A stretch of DNA of 64,000 nt from Leucobacter viscericola (GTDB lineage: Bacteria > Actinomycetota > Actinomycetes > Actinomycetales > Microbacteriaceae). The notes under the pieces were generated by a model. It was not told the DNA's origin. It saw only the letters and a list, made by a program, of their open reading frames with translations, and did no database searches. Both the position numbers and the translations under genes were made by a program. The stretch spans positions 2,418,001-2,482,000 of the forward strand of contig NZ_CP049863.1 in NCBI RefSeq assembly GCF_011299575.1, written 5' to 3'. Each line of letters begins with the position of its first letter. Position 1 is the stretch's first letter. Positions 35,414 through 44,673 of the stretch are shown here, piece by piece.

Positions 35414-36736
35414 CTACGCGGTTGGCGCACTCGGTTCAGGATCGCCCGGCGTCCACGGTAGCCAGCCGTCAACGCGGAACCCACCCTCCGGGGCCAACTG
35501 CGCGCTCAGGCTTCCACCGAGCTGCTGAGCCCGCTCACGCATGCCGATCAAGCCGTGCCCCGGAGTCGTAGGAGCCCCGGGGGAAGTGAGCGCGGGATCC
35601 ACGAAGCCGGCAGAAGCGGCCGCCGGGTCACTCGCCATCGCCTCCGTGTGCACCTTAATAAAAATGCCGTTCTCGGGACCACCCTGCACCGTCACCGAAA
35701 GCGGCGCACCGGGTGCGTGCTTGCGGGCATTGGTGAGCGACTCCTGCACGATGCGGTAGCTCGCGTGAGCGATGGCCGGATCGCAGAGACTGAAATCGGA
35801 GAGGCTGATGCGGGATCGAACGCTGTTGCCCGAGCGATGCGCCTCTTCGATGAGCTCGTCGAGATCGCCGAGCGAATAGCGGTGCTGCCGCTGGCTCGCC
35901 TCAGGGTCGGGATCGCGCAACTGCGCGACAACGTGCCGCAGATCCTCGATCGAATCGTGCACCGCAGACCTCACGACCCGAGCCGAGTCGAGCAACTCGG
36001 GGTTCTCGCCGGCCTGCGCCTCGAGGGCCCCGGCGTGCAGCGACACCGTGCTGAGTTTTGCCGCAATCGTGTCGTGCAGTTCGCGAGCGACCTCTTGCCG
36101 GGCTGCCTGTGTTGACGCCGCATCGCGCAACCCCTGGGCTTCGTGCTCGGCGCGCGATTCGCCGTTGCGCGCGCGATCCCGGTCGGTGAGTGTGCGGGAA
36201 ATGAGGCCCCAGGTCACAAACGGCCACATCCAAATGACTGTGCCGAGGGGCAAGATCCAGCCAGCGTTTGCGAACAGCTCTTTGGCGGTGGGCAGCGGGT
36301 CTTGCTGCGAGAACGCCGCAGCAAACGCGTGAGGGCCAGCCGAGAGATCCCATAGACCCCCTGCGACGGTCGCGGCAACCACCAACAGAGTCAGCTGAAT
36401 GATGGTCGACCACGTGCGCTGTTTGAACACGGTCACGAGCGCAACCAATGCCACGAAGGGGGTCGCGGGAAGGAGGATCGCAGCGAGGCTCGCCGCAAGG
36501 GTGATCTGCACCGCAAGCGTGCGCCGCCAGATGAGCAGCACAGACGCTGTACCCAGTGCGAAGAAACCAACGATCGAGAGATAGAAGGGCAAGCGGTTCA
36601 TTCCGGCTTGGCCCTGCTCCGTCATCGGAACGAGTGAAAGGAACACGCCTGTGGCCACGATCAGTACGTTGAGCGTAATCGTGCCTGCGCGAGATGCCCA
36701 CGCGCTCTTTTGCGCTGGGGGAGGAGCAACGGTCAT
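35414..36736 (-). CDS. sensor histidine kinase (HisKA_3 type)
   Basis: The 440-residue kinase has about six hydrophobic segments in the first 190 residues, then the HisKA_3 motif ARELHDTIAAKLS with the phosphorylated His, and a HATPase domain (RIVQESLTNARKHA, GHGLIGMRERAQQLGG). It is cognate to the NarL-type regulator encoded next. The stimulus is unknown; membrane-embedded sensors of this type often respond to envelope stress, and the neighbouring lipid-modification genes fit that idea (inference). Confidence 0.9.
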   Translation of the reverse strand: MTVAPPPAQKSAWASRAGTITLNVLIVATGVFLSLVPMTEQGQAGMNRLPFYLSIVGFFALGTASVLLIWRRTLAVQITLAASLAAILLPATPFVALVALVTVFKQRTWSTIIQLTLLVVAATVAGGLWDLSAGPHAFAAAFSQQDPLPTAKELFANAGWILPLGTVIWMWPFVTWGLISRTLTDRDRARNGESRAEHEAQGLRDAASTQAARQEVARELHDTIAAKLSTVSLHAGALEAQAGENPELLDSARVVRSAVHDSIEDLRHVVAQLRDPDPEASQRQHRYSLGDLDELIEEAHRSGNSVRSRISLSDFSLCDPAIAHASYRIVQESLTNARKHAPGAPLSVTVQGGPENGIFIKVHTEAMASDPAAASAGFVDPALTSPGAPTTPGHGLIGMRERAQQLGGSLSAQLAPEGGFRVDGWLPWTPGDPEPSAPTA

Positions 36737-36930
36737 AGCCCAATCTTACGAAACCCTGACAACGGCTGCGGCCTTCGAACGAACCGAATGTGCCCGCCGA
36801 AAATGACCGAACGATCCGCGCGAGTGACCGATCGAGGGCTGCGCGAGTGATGCCGCACGAGGTGAACTGAGAGGGAGCGCGGGAGAACCGCGTCACCACC
36901 CCCATCATTCTCTTCAGAAATGAGTACCCC

Positions 36931-37656
36931 ATGTCGCAGCAGATGCCCCCGGAACAGCCCGGACAGATGCCGGTTTCCCCGCAGGCACCTCAGCAGTACG
37001 CACAGCAGCCGGCCCCTCCGCAGGTTCCGGCTCCCGAGAAGAAGCGCTCCTGGTTTGCGCGGCACAAGGTGCTGACCGGGTTGGGTGGCGCCCTCGTGCT
37101 CATCATTATCATTTCGGTCGCTGCGAGCGGTGGCAAGGGTGGCTCCGATGAGGCCGACGCTGCCACCACCAAGACCTCGGAGACTTCAACCCAGGACTCC
37201 GCAAAAACCGCCGAAGAGCCCAAGAAGGAGGACTCGAAGCCGGCTGAGAAGTCCAAGCCCGGACTCGGCACCGCCGTGAAGAGTGGTGACTTCGAGTTCA
37301 CCGCGGTGAGCATCGAAGAGATCGGCGCAACAGTCGGTAACCAGTTCATGAGCGAGACCGCCCAGGGGCGCTACGTTCGTGTGAACGTGAAGGTTGCCAA
37401 CGTGGGTGACAAGCCGAAGTACTTCTTCACGAACGACCTCACGATTGTCGACCAGAAGGGACGCTCCTTCAACGCCGACACCACCGCGACGCTCTACGAT
37501 CAGTCCAACGCAGACACCTTCGTCGCCGAGATCAACCCCGGCAACGCCATCGAGGGCGGTGTTGTCTTCGACCTGCCAGCCGACGTTGTTGCGACGACGC
37601 TCAAGGTGAGCGGCGGCGGGTTCTCCGGCTCCGAAGAGATCAGCCTCGCCGGTTAA
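36931..37656 (+). CDS. membrane-anchored DUF4352 protein
   Basis: The 241-residue protein has a Pro/Gln-rich cytosolic N-terminus, one transmembrane helix (about residues 48-66), a Ser/Thr/Lys/Glu linker and an extracellular immunoglobulin-like DUF4352 domain (VKSGDFEFTAVSIEEIG, VRVNVKVANVGDKP, INPGNAIEGGVVFDLP). Such proteins are common on actinobacterial surfaces; the role is unknown. It is transcribed alone and ends at a strong hairpin. Confidence 0.82.
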   Translation: MSQQMPPEQPGQMPVSPQAPQQYAQQPAPPQVPAPEKKRSWFARHKVLTGLGGALVLIIIISVAASGGKGGSDEADAATTKTSETSTQDSAKTAEEPKKEDSKPAEKSKPGLGTAVKSGDFEFTAVSIEEIGATVGNQFMSETAQGRYVRVNVKVANVGDKPKYFFTNDLTIVDQKGRSFNADTTATLYDQSNADTFVAEINPGNAIEGGVVFDLPADVVATTLKVSGGGFSGSEEISLAG

Positions 37657-37663
37657 CAATGTG

Positions 37664-37703
37664 TTGATGGGGCCGCTCGAGTGATTCCCTTCGGCCCCAT
37701 CAA
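37664..37703 (+). terminator. hairpin terminator after the DUF4352 gene
   Basis: TTGATGGGGCCG and CGGCCCCATCAA form a perfect 12-bp stem around a 16-base loop, 8 bp after the stop. No long T-run follows. Confidence 0.6.
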
Positions 37704-37738
37704 CCACTCTCTCAGCGCCCACCGGCTACGGTTGAGGC

Positions 37739-38191
37739 ATGTCGCCGCGCCTTCTCTTTCGCACGTTCGCAACGGCTGAGGTCGTCACCTGGGCGGGGCT
37801 GATCACCGCACTGATCCTCCGTGCGACTGGCACCGCCGATCTGGTGAGCATCGCCGGTGGCCTGCACGGCTTTGTGTTTCTGGCCTACTGCGTCATCACG
37901 GTGTTTGTGTGGGTGAACGAGCGCTGGCGCACCTCGACCGGCATCCTTGGCCTTGCGTCTTCGGTGATCCCGTTCGCAACACTTCCCTTCGAACTCGTGG
38001 TGGATCACCGCGGCCTGCTCAGCAGAACCTGGCGCTTGTCGCCGGGCGGCGACGCACCCCGAGGCTTCATCGAGAAGCTGCAGGCCTGGGTGCTGCGCCA
38101 CCCGCTGTTGTCGGTATTGATTCTTGTGGTCGGCGTCACGGTGGTCTTTGTTGTGCTGCTTTGGTTGGGTCCGCCAGTTCCGAAGTCGTAG
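37739..38191 (+). CDS. DUF3817 integral membrane protein
   Basis: The 150-residue protein has four hydrophobic segments and the family phrases AEVVTWAGLI, GGLHGFVFLAYCVITVFVW and VIPFATLPFEL that mark DUF3817. Function is unknown; homologues are widespread in actinobacteria. ATG 37739 gives the family N-terminus. Confidence 0.82.
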   Translation: MSPRLLFRTFATAEVVTWAGLITALILRATGTADLVSIAGGLHGFVFLAYCVITVFVWVNERWRTSTGILGLASSVIPFATLPFELVVDHRGLLSRTWRLSPGGDAPRGFIEKLQAWVLRHPLLSVLILVVGVTVVFVVLLWLGPPVPKS

Positions 38192-38218
38192 TTGCTTGGG
38201 GGCCGGTACCCTCTAAGC

Positions 38219-39940
38219 ATGCACATGAACGAAACGCGTGCCTGGAACCGCTTCTATGCACCCGGCACGCCCATTGATATCGAGACCGTCACCGGCTCGC
38301 TGGTCGATCTGCTCGACGAACGCTGCACACAGTGGGCGGATCGCGACGCCATTGCTTTCTTCGGCGCAACAACGAAGTACCGCGACCTCGGCGATCGCGT
38401 CGCTCGTGTCGCCAACGCCCTGCGCAAGTTGGGTGTGAAGGGTGGGGATCGCGTCGCGCTCATCATGCCGAACGCACCCCAGCACGTGATCGCGTTTTAC
38501 GCGGTGCTGCGGCTCGGTGCCGTCGTTGTCGAGCACAACCCGCTCTACACGCGCGATGAGCTCGAGGTGCAGTTTCGGGATCACGGAGCCACCGTCGTCA
38601 TCGCGTGGAGCAAGGTCGTTGAGACGATCCAGAGCCTGCCCGCCGATATGGGAATCAACACGATCATCTCCGTCGACGTCACGAAGGCTATGCCTTTCGG
38701 CACCCGCATGGCGCTCAGCCTGCCGATCAAAAAGGCGCGCGAGTCACGCGACAAGCTGACGACGGCAACCACCGGCACCATCGCGTTCGACAAGCTGGAG
38801 CGCGAGGAGCCGATCCCGAGCAGCCACCCGCGCCCCACCAAAGACGACATCGCCTGCCTGCAGTACACCTCGGGCACCACGGGCACGCCGAAGGGCGCGA
38901 TCATCACGCACGGCAACCTGTGGGCCAACGCTCGCCAGGGTGCCGCGTGGATGCCCGAGTTCACTCGAGGCGAGGGCAGCATCTACGGGCTGCTGCCGAT
39001 GTTCCACGCGTTCGGGCTGCTGCTCTCGGTCATCTACTCGGTCGAGACCGGATCGCGCGCGGTGCTGTTTCCGACCTTCGATCCCGAGCTTGTGTCGCAG
39101 GCCGCCAAGAAGTTTCCACCTACGTTTGTGCCCGCGGTGCCGCCGATGTTCGACCGGCTCGCTCGTGTCGCGCGCGACGGTCAGCTTGATTTGAAGGGCG
39201 TCGTCTACGCGATCTCGGGCGCGATGACGCTGACCCCCGCGATCGTGAAGCGCTGGGAGGATCTCGCGGGCAGCATGCTCAACGAGGGGTACGGTCTCAC
39301 CGAGACGAGCCCGGTTGCGCTCGCGAACCCCTTTAGCGACGTGCGCAAGATCGGGGCCATTGGGCTGCCGTTCCCGTCGACCGACATTCGCGTTGTTGAC
39401 CCTGAGGAGCCGACCCGCGAGGTCGAGCTGGGTGAGGTGGGCGAACTGCTGATCAACGGACCCCAGGTGTTCAAGGGCTACTGGAAACGCCCGGAAGACA
39501 CCGCGGCGACGCTGCTCGAGGGCGGCTGGCTGCGCACCGGTGATCTCGTGGTGCAAGACGAGGACGGCTTTGTGACCGTTGTCGACCGCAAGAAGGAACT
39601 CATCATCACGGGCGGATTCAACGTGTCGCCGAGTGAGGTCGAGCGTGTGGTGAACAGCGTGCCCGGCGTTGCGGAGTCTGCCGTGGTTGGTATCCCGCGC
39701 GGAGGCGGTGCGGAGGTTGTGACGGTCGCGGTGATCCTCGAGCCCGGCGCAACGTTCGACGAAGATGCGGCGCGCGAGGCCGCCCGCGAGCAGCTCGCCG
39801 AGTACAAGCGCCCCAGCACCTACCTGGTGTGGGAGGAACTGCCGAAGTCGCTCATCGGCAAGGTGCTGCGTCGTCGCGTGCGCGACACGCTGCTCGCCGA
39901 CCGCAAGGCTGTGCGCGCTCCCGCGGAGGACGAGGAGTAG
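38219..39940 (+). CDS. long-chain fatty-acid-CoA ligase (FadD-like)
   Basis: The 573-residue ANL-superfamily enzyme would activate a fatty acid to acyl-CoA via an acyl-adenylate. Motifs are YTSGTTGTPKGAI (P-loop), YGLTETSPVA, TGDLVVQDEDGF, ITGGFNVSPSEVE and the C-terminal lysine in PKSLIGKVLRR. ATG 38219 is preferred over the upstream in-frame TTG at 38192. It follows DUF3817 by 27 bp and is convergent with the amidohydrolase at 40179. Confidence 0.88.
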   Translation: MHMNETRAWNRFYAPGTPIDIETVTGSLVDLLDERCTQWADRDAIAFFGATTKYRDLGDRVARVANALRKLGVKGGDRVALIMPNAPQHVIAFYAVLRLGAVVVEHNPLYTRDELEVQFRDHGATVVIAWSKVVETIQSLPADMGINTIISVDVTKAMPFGTRMALSLPIKKARESRDKLTTATTGTIAFDKLEREEPIPSSHPRPTKDDIACLQYTSGTTGTPKGAIITHGNLWANARQGAAWMPEFTRGEGSIYGLLPMFHAFGLLLSVIYSVETGSRAVLFPTFDPELVSQAAKKFPPTFVPAVPPMFDRLARVARDGQLDLKGVVYAISGAMTLTPAIVKRWEDLAGSMLNEGYGLTETSPVALANPFSDVRKIGAIGLPFPSTDIRVVDPEEPTREVELGEVGELLINGPQVFKGYWKRPEDTAATLLEGGWLRTGDLVVQDEDGFVTVVDRKKELIITGGFNVSPSEVERVVNSVPGVAESAVVGIPRGGGAEVVTVAVILEPGATFDEDAAREAAREQLAEYKRPSTYLVWEELPKSLIGKVLRRRVRDTLLADRKAVRAPAEDEE

Positions 39941-40039
39941 GCCTACTTATTAGGCCCGGTTAACCTGCATCCCGCCCCGAACCCGTCGCCGCATCTCCCA
40001 ACCTCCGCATGGTCGCCGTGACGCCGCGCCGCCTGTGGC

Positions 40040-40089
40040 GTGAACGCATTTCAACATTATGCGCGTTCATAATGTTGAAACGCGTTCAC
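40040..40089. repeat. large near-perfect inverted repeat between convergent genes
   Basis: Two 22-bp arms (GTGAACGC-x-TTTCAACATTATG and its complement) with one mismatch surround a 6-base loop. The arms are AT-rich inside GC-rich flanks. Lying between convergent fadD and the amidohydrolase it may end transcription in both directions, but there is no T-run. Confidence 0.85.
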
Positions 40090-40178
40090 ACCAGGGGTGA
40101 GGGAGGGGTGAGGTGGGGAGGCGGGCAGGAACGGGAAGGACGGGGCAAGTGAGTTGGGTTGGATGAGTGCGCGAGGCC

Positions 40179-41840
40179 TCAGCCCCGCGCGTACACGCGC
40201 TCGCCCGCGATCCAGGTCTCGTCGACCCTTGCCTCGTGTATGTGCTCGGGAGCCAGCTCGAAGAGATTGCGGTCGAGGATCGCGAGATCCGCGAAGAACC
40301 CGGGGGCGATCTTGCCGGTGACCTCGTCGAGGTGGTTCACGCGCGCGGTGCCCTGCGTGTAGGCGTTGAGTGCCTGCGCCACGGTGAGGCGCTGGCGCGG
40401 ATCCCCGAGCGGCGGCCTATTGCCCGCCGAGGAGACCCTGTTCACTGCAACGTGGATCGCCTGCACCGGATCAGGGCTCGACACCGGCCAGTCGCTGCCC
40501 GCGGCGAGGTGCGCCCCGGTCGTTGCGAGATCGCCGAAGGGGTAGTGGTGCTGCTCGGCGTCGTCGGCGAGGAACGGCAGTGTCAACTCGTCGAGCTGAT
40601 CCTCGTGGCACGCCCACAGCGCCTGCATGTTGGCGGTGGCCGCGAGAGGGGCGAAACGCTCGACGTCTTCGGGGCGCACCACCTGCAAGTGGGCAAGATG
40701 GTGGCGGTTGCCGCGCTGGCCATTGGTGGCGAGCGCGCGCTCCACGGCATTGAGGGCCTCGGTGACCGCGCGATCGCCGAGCGCGTGAAAGTGCACCTGC
40801 ATTCCCGCGGCGTCGAGGTCGGTGACAAACTCGGCCATCTCTTCGGGATCGAAGAACGAGATGCCACGGTTCTGCGTGGCGTGCCCGCTGTGGTCGAGGT
40901 AGCAGTCGTGCATCGCCGCGGTAAAGCTCTCGGCGACACCATCGACCATCACCTTGACGGACTCCAGCGAAAACTTCTGCGGGTCGAACGCCGCCGCGGC
41001 CTCGTCGCGCCGGGAGAGGATCGGGGCGAGCTGATCCCGACCCGCCTCTCGATCCCACCACTGCGCTCCGCGCACCCGTACCTTCAGGGTTCCCTCTTCG
41101 ATCGCGCGGCGGTACACCGGCACCGTGTCGGGGCTGCCCATAAACTCACCAACCGCTGCGTCTTGCCAGGCGGTAATGCCCTGAGCGATGAGGTGATCCT
41201 GCGCCGCGAGCAGACCCGCGTACGCCTGCTCGGGGGTGGCTCGCGGTCGTGTCTGATGGAGAAAGCTCATTGCGCCGTCGTGCAGGGTTCCGGACGGAGC
41301 GCCGTCGGGCTCACGCTCGATGCGGCCGTCGAAAGGGTCTGGGGTATCTGCGTTGAGACCCGCGAGTTCGAGCGCGCGCGAGTTCGCCCAGCCGCTGTGG
41401 TGGTCGCGGTTCTCGAGAAACACCGGGCGGTCCGCGACGACCGCATCGAGCGCCTGCCTGGTGGGGGTGCCGCCGGGGAACGCGTCCATGGACCAGCCAG
41501 CGCCGAGAATCCAATCGAGTTCTGGGTGCGCTTTTGCATACTGTGCGATGGCCTCGAGGGTGTCCTCCGCGGTCGAGCATGCCGACAGATCGCAACTCAG
41601 CAGCTCGATGCCCGCGATCACGGGATGCACGTGGGCATCCTGGAAACCCGGAACCACCAGGCGGCCGCCCAGGTCGACGCGCTCGTGGGCGGTCGTGGCG
41701 AGGGCTGCGACCTCGTCGGGGTCGGTGGTGAGGATCCTGCCGTTTGCAATCGCGAGGCCACCCGGTGATGGTGCGGAGTCTAGGCCGGTGTACACCCAGC
41801 CGTTTTCGAATACGACGTCTGCTTGATGGTCACTCTGCAC
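40179..41840 (-). CDS. amidohydrolase family protein (YtcJ-like)
   Basis: The 553-residue protein is an amidohydrolase-3 enzyme of the YtcJ type. It has the metal site PGFQDAHVHP, further His ligands in QVHFHALGDRAV and RHHLAHLQVV, and a final Asp in AAGSDWPVSSPDP. Substrates of this group are usually amides or N-acyl compounds; nothing here fixes one. It diverges from a TetR regulator across a 360-bp region containing a long inverted repeat, so that regulator may control it. Confidence 0.85.
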   Translation of the reverse strand: MQSDHQADVVFENGWVYTGLDSAPSPGGLAIANGRILTTDPDEVAALATTAHERVDLGGRLVVPGFQDAHVHPVIAGIELLSCDLSACSTAEDTLEAIAQYAKAHPELDWILGAGWSMDAFPGGTPTRQALDAVVADRPVFLENRDHHSGWANSRALELAGLNADTPDPFDGRIEREPDGAPSGTLHDGAMSFLHQTRPRATPEQAYAGLLAAQDHLIAQGITAWQDAAVGEFMGSPDTVPVYRRAIEEGTLKVRVRGAQWWDREAGRDQLAPILSRRDEAAAAFDPQKFSLESVKVMVDGVAESFTAAMHDCYLDHSGHATQNRGISFFDPEEMAEFVTDLDAAGMQVHFHALGDRAVTEALNAVERALATNGQRGNRHHLAHLQVVRPEDVERFAPLAATANMQALWACHEDQLDELTLPFLADDAEQHHYPFGDLATTGAHLAAGSDWPVSSPDPVQAIHVAVNRVSSAGNRPPLGDPRQRLTVAQALNAYTQGTARVNHLDEVTGKIAPGFFADLAILDRNLFELAPEHIHEARVDETWIAGERVYARG

Positions 41841-41916
41841 GGGGCCTCCTCATTGAATGCTGTTTAGCCTAATGGCCTTGGGTGGGGTGCGTGTGGAAAA
41901 TGTGATCCGACCCTGC

Positions 41917-41998
41917 TGCCACCTGCGAACTTGGGGTCAGTTTCAGGCACTAAAGCCCCGTTTAATACCTGAAACTGACCCCAACTCTGCGGGTGGCA
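41917..41998. repeat. long inverted repeat in a divergent promoter region
   Basis: Arms of 31 bp (41917-41947 and 41968-41998) surround a 20-base spacer. The inner 17 bp, TTGGGGTCAGTTTCAGG and its complement, are perfect; the outer TGCCACC/GGTGGCA also match. It lies between the amidohydrolase and TetR promoters and could be an operator or a REP-like/miniature mobile element. Confidence 0.88.
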
Positions 41999-41999
41999 G

Positions 42000-42156
42000 G
42001 ACGGGCGGGGTTGGGTGGGACCGGACCGGACAAGGCGGACCGGACCGGGCAAGGCGGGCCGGGCAGGGCAGGGCCTGGCAGCGTTGGGCCTGGCAGGGTT
42101 GGGTCGGGCAGGGTTGGGTGGGTGGGGCAGTGGGGGATGGGGCAGGGGGCGGGCAA
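42000..42156 (+). repeat. G-rich, strand-asymmetric short-repeat tract upstream of tetR
   Basis: The + strand here is almost free of A and C runs and is built from short units such as GGACCGGAC, GGGCAAGGC and GGCAGGGTTGGGT, some in tandem. Many closely spaced GGG runs give G-quadruplex potential just before the TetR start. A frame open through it into tetR is not a gene. Confidence 0.75.
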
Positions 42157-42200
42157 GACCCCTCGCTAGACTGAGGGCACCCTGCAGAACCGGAGATCGC

Positions 42201-42875
42201 ATGACAGCAGCAGCCCCGCGGCGCACTCGCCTCGACCAGAGGGTGATTGTCGACGCGCTGCTTGAACTCGCTCGTGCTGAACCCGGTGTTCGCCCCACCT
42301 TTAAGCGGCTCGGAGAGGCCCTGGGCGTTGACGCGACCGCCATGTACCGCCACTTTCGCAACAAGGACGAGCTGACCAGGGCCGCGCTCGACCGCCTCGC
42401 CGAAACAGCGGTCGCCCACGCGCTCGCCGCCGAGGGATCCTGGCGTGAACGACTTGAGGTCTACCTGGCGCGGGCCGCCGAGCTGAGCCTGGAGTATCCC
42501 TCGGTCGCTATTGAGGGTGCGGTGCTTGACCCGGCTGGGCCCGGAGATGTGTCCGCTGACGAGCTGATTCTCGGTTTGCTCAGTGAGGCCGGGTTGGAAG
42601 GCGCTGCGCTGATCCGCGCGTATGCCGCAGTGTCTGGGTTTGCGGTTTCGCAGAACGCGGCGCTCGCGCACGAGGTGATGCGCAACGGTGCTGCGGCCAG
42701 GGACGGTTCGACCCCCTGGATCAGCACGTTTGGCGCGGTGGATCTCGCGCAGTATCCGCTCGTGCGTGAGCACCGGGACGCCCTGCTCGCCATCGATGGC
42801 CTCACGGTGTATCGGGCGGGGGTCGCCGCGATCCTCGACTCAATTGAGCGGTCTGCGCAAGACCTCGGCGAGTAA
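42201..42875 (+). CDS. TetR family transcriptional regulator
   Basis: The 224-residue protein has a TetR-type helix-turn-helix near residues 25-65 (FKRLGEALGVDATAMYRHFRNKDEL) and a helical ligand domain. It begins at ATG 42201 after the G-rich tract; the open frame upstream is low-complexity. It probably represses the divergent amidohydrolase and/or the peptidase gene downstream. Confidence 0.87.
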   Translation: MTAAAPRRTRLDQRVIVDALLELARAEPGVRPTFKRLGEALGVDATAMYRHFRNKDELTRAALDRLAETAVAHALAAEGSWRERLEVYLARAAELSLEYPSVAIEGAVLDPAGPGDVSADELILGLLSEAGLEGAALIRAYAAVSGFAVSQNAALAHEVMRNGAAARDGSTPWISTFGAVDLAQYPLVREHRDALLAIDGLTVYRAGVAAILDSIERSAQDLGE

Positions 42876-42924
42876 GCTGGAGCGATCAGTGGGCGTGGCC
42901 CAATCGCGAGCGGAGGTGCACCGG

Positions 42925-44259
42925 GTGTCAACGGAGAACGCGGGGGTTGAGGCGGCAGTTGACGCAACCGTTGAGCTGCTGCGCGAGATGATTCGTGAGG
43001 CGTGTGTCAACGAGGGCACGGAAGCTTCCGGGCAAGAGATTCGCAATGTGCGGGTGCTGCAGCGCTTTCTCGCCGATGTTCCCGTCGAGACGCACGTGCT
43101 GGAGGCGGCACCCGGCAGGGCCTCGCTGATCGCGCGCGTGCGTGGCACCGATCCGACGGCTCCCGCACTCGGCCTGCTCGGGCACATTGATGTGGTGCCG
43201 GTTGATCCTGACGGCTGGAGCCGCAATCCGTTCGGCGGTGACCTGATTGACGGCGAGGTTTGGGGTCGCGGCGCCGTCGACATGCTCTACCTGACGGCGG
43301 CCTTTGCGACGGTGCTGCGCGAGGTCGCGCTCGCGCCCGAGAAGCCGCGCGGCGATCTCGTGCTCCTCGCGGTCGCTGACGAGGAAGCCGGGGGAGACTA
43401 CGGTCTGAAGTGGTTGATGCAGCAGTACCCCGACATCGTCGATGTGAGTGAGGTGCTGACGGAATCCGGCGGCATGCGCATGGGCTCGCACGTGGCGATC
43501 GGTGTGGCCGAGAAGGGGTCCGCGGGCAGGCTGCTGACCGTGCAGGGGAAGCCGGGTCACGCGTCGATCCCGTACGGTTCCCGCAGCGCAGTGTTTGCGG
43601 TGGGCGAGATTTTGCAGCAGCTTTCACAGGTCGTGCCTGCCGCAGAACTGGGCGAGCTGTGGGACGCGTTTGTGACGGCGCGCATCAGCGACGCCGAGTT
43701 GGCTGAGCGGCTGCGAGATCCCGTGCGGCTTGACAGCGCCATTGCGCAGCTTGGAGGCATCGCGGGGTACGCGTACGCGGTGTCACGGGTGACGATCTCG
43801 CCGACGGTGTTGCGGGCAGGATCGGCCCACAACGTGATCCCGGGGTCAGGATCCGTGCAGCTCGACATCCGCACTCTGCCGGGCACGAGCGACGAAGACG
43901 TGGATGAACTGCTGCGCGCCGTGCTGGGACCGCTCGCTGACGTGACCGAGATTACCCACCTGCGCGGGTGGGACGCGACCGGATCAAGCACCGAAACGCC
44001 CCTGTTCGCCGCGATCGAGCGGGCCGTCGAAGCGGTGGCTTCTGCGCCAGTGGTGCCGATTATGGCGGCGGGCGGATCGGACGCGCGCTTCTTCCGCGAG
44101 ATCGGTGTGCCCGCGTACGGGTTTGGGCTGCTGGGACCCGAGTGGCCGTACGAGCGCTATCGCGAGGGCGTGCACGGGCACAACGAGCGGATTGACCTCA
44201 CGTCAATTGAGCTCTCGCTTGCCGCGCTGCGCCACATCGTTGCCGAGCGTGTCGGTTAG
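42925..44259 (+). CDS. M20 family zinc metallopeptidase
   Basis: The 444-residue enzyme has M20 motifs: GLLGHIDVVPVDPDGW, the catalytic Asp/metal-binding Asp in GRGAVDM, ADEEAGGDYG with the general base Glu and metal Glu, and a C-terminal ligand His in GVHGHNERI. It would hydrolyse a peptide or N-acyl amino acid. GTG 42925 follows GGAGG with 8-base spacing. It lies 49 bp after the TetR gene and near a YtcJ amidohydrolase. Confidence 0.87.
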   Translation: MSTENAGVEAAVDATVELLREMIREACVNEGTEASGQEIRNVRVLQRFLADVPVETHVLEAAPGRASLIARVRGTDPTAPALGLLGHIDVVPVDPDGWSRNPFGGDLIDGEVWGRGAVDMLYLTAAFATVLREVALAPEKPRGDLVLLAVADEEAGGDYGLKWLMQQYPDIVDVSEVLTESGGMRMGSHVAIGVAEKGSAGRLLTVQGKPGHASIPYGSRSAVFAVGEILQQLSQVVPAAELGELWDAFVTARISDAELAERLRDPVRLDSAIAQLGGIAGYAYAVSRVTISPTVLRAGSAHNVIPGSGSVQLDIRTLPGTSDEDVDELLRAVLGPLADVTEITHLRGWDATGSSTETPLFAAIERAVEAVASAPVVPIMAAGGSDARFFREIGVPAYGFGLLGPEWPYERYREGVHGHNERIDLTSIELSLAALRHIVAERVG

Positions 44260-44262
44260 ACG

Positions 44263-44673
44263 CTAGCCCTCAAAGATGTCGCCGAGAAAATCGAAGGGGC
44301 TCTTCTTCTTTTTGCGGTAGTCGCCCTGGCGCGAGTCGTAGCCTCGGTTGTCGCGCGAGTCGTAGCGGCGGTCGTCACGGGAGTCGTGGCCACGGCGGTC
44401 GTCGTATCCGCGGTCGTCGTAGCGTGGCTGCTGTGGCGGCTGCTGGCTGTAAGGCTGCTGCTGGCCGTACAGCGGCTGCTGCGGCGCCTGCATCTGCGGT
44501 GCCTGCGGCACCTCGGGTGCGGCGGCAACGTCGGACTCGGCCTTCGCGCGCTCAAGAATCTTGTCGAGCTCGCCACGGTCGAGCCACACGCCCCGGCACT
44601 GCGGGCAGTAGTCGATCTCGATCCCCTGGCGTTCACTCATGAGGAGGGTTGTTCCGTCAGTAGGGCAGTTCAT
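44263..44673 (-). CDS. TFIIB-type zinc-ribbon protein
   Basis: The 136-residue protein has an N-terminal zinc ribbon of the zf-TFIIB family (MNCPTDGTTLL...YCPQCRGVWLDRGELDKI); the first knuckle has CPTD rather than CPxC. A Gln/Pro-rich region and an Asp/Arg/Tyr-rich low-complexity tail (repeats of YDSRD, DDRG) end in KKKKSPFDFLGDIF. The role is unknown. Confidence 0.85.
   Translation of the reverse strand: MNCPTDGTTLLMSERQGIEIDYCPQCRGVWLDRGELDKILERAKAESDVAAAPEVPQAPQMQAPQQPLYGQQQPYSQQPPQQPRYDDRGYDDRRGHDSRDDRRYDSRDNRGYDSRQGDYRKKKKSPFDFLGDIFEG

Noticed and set aside
40167..41768. 533-residue plus-strand frame opposite the amidohydrolase
   Set aside because: Codon-mirror artefact in high-GC DNA; the reverse strand encodes a clear YtcJ-like enzyme.
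42015..42200. Upstream extension of the TetR frame
   Set aside because: Gly/Arg low-complexity translation of the G-rich tract; the normal TetR start is ATG 42201.
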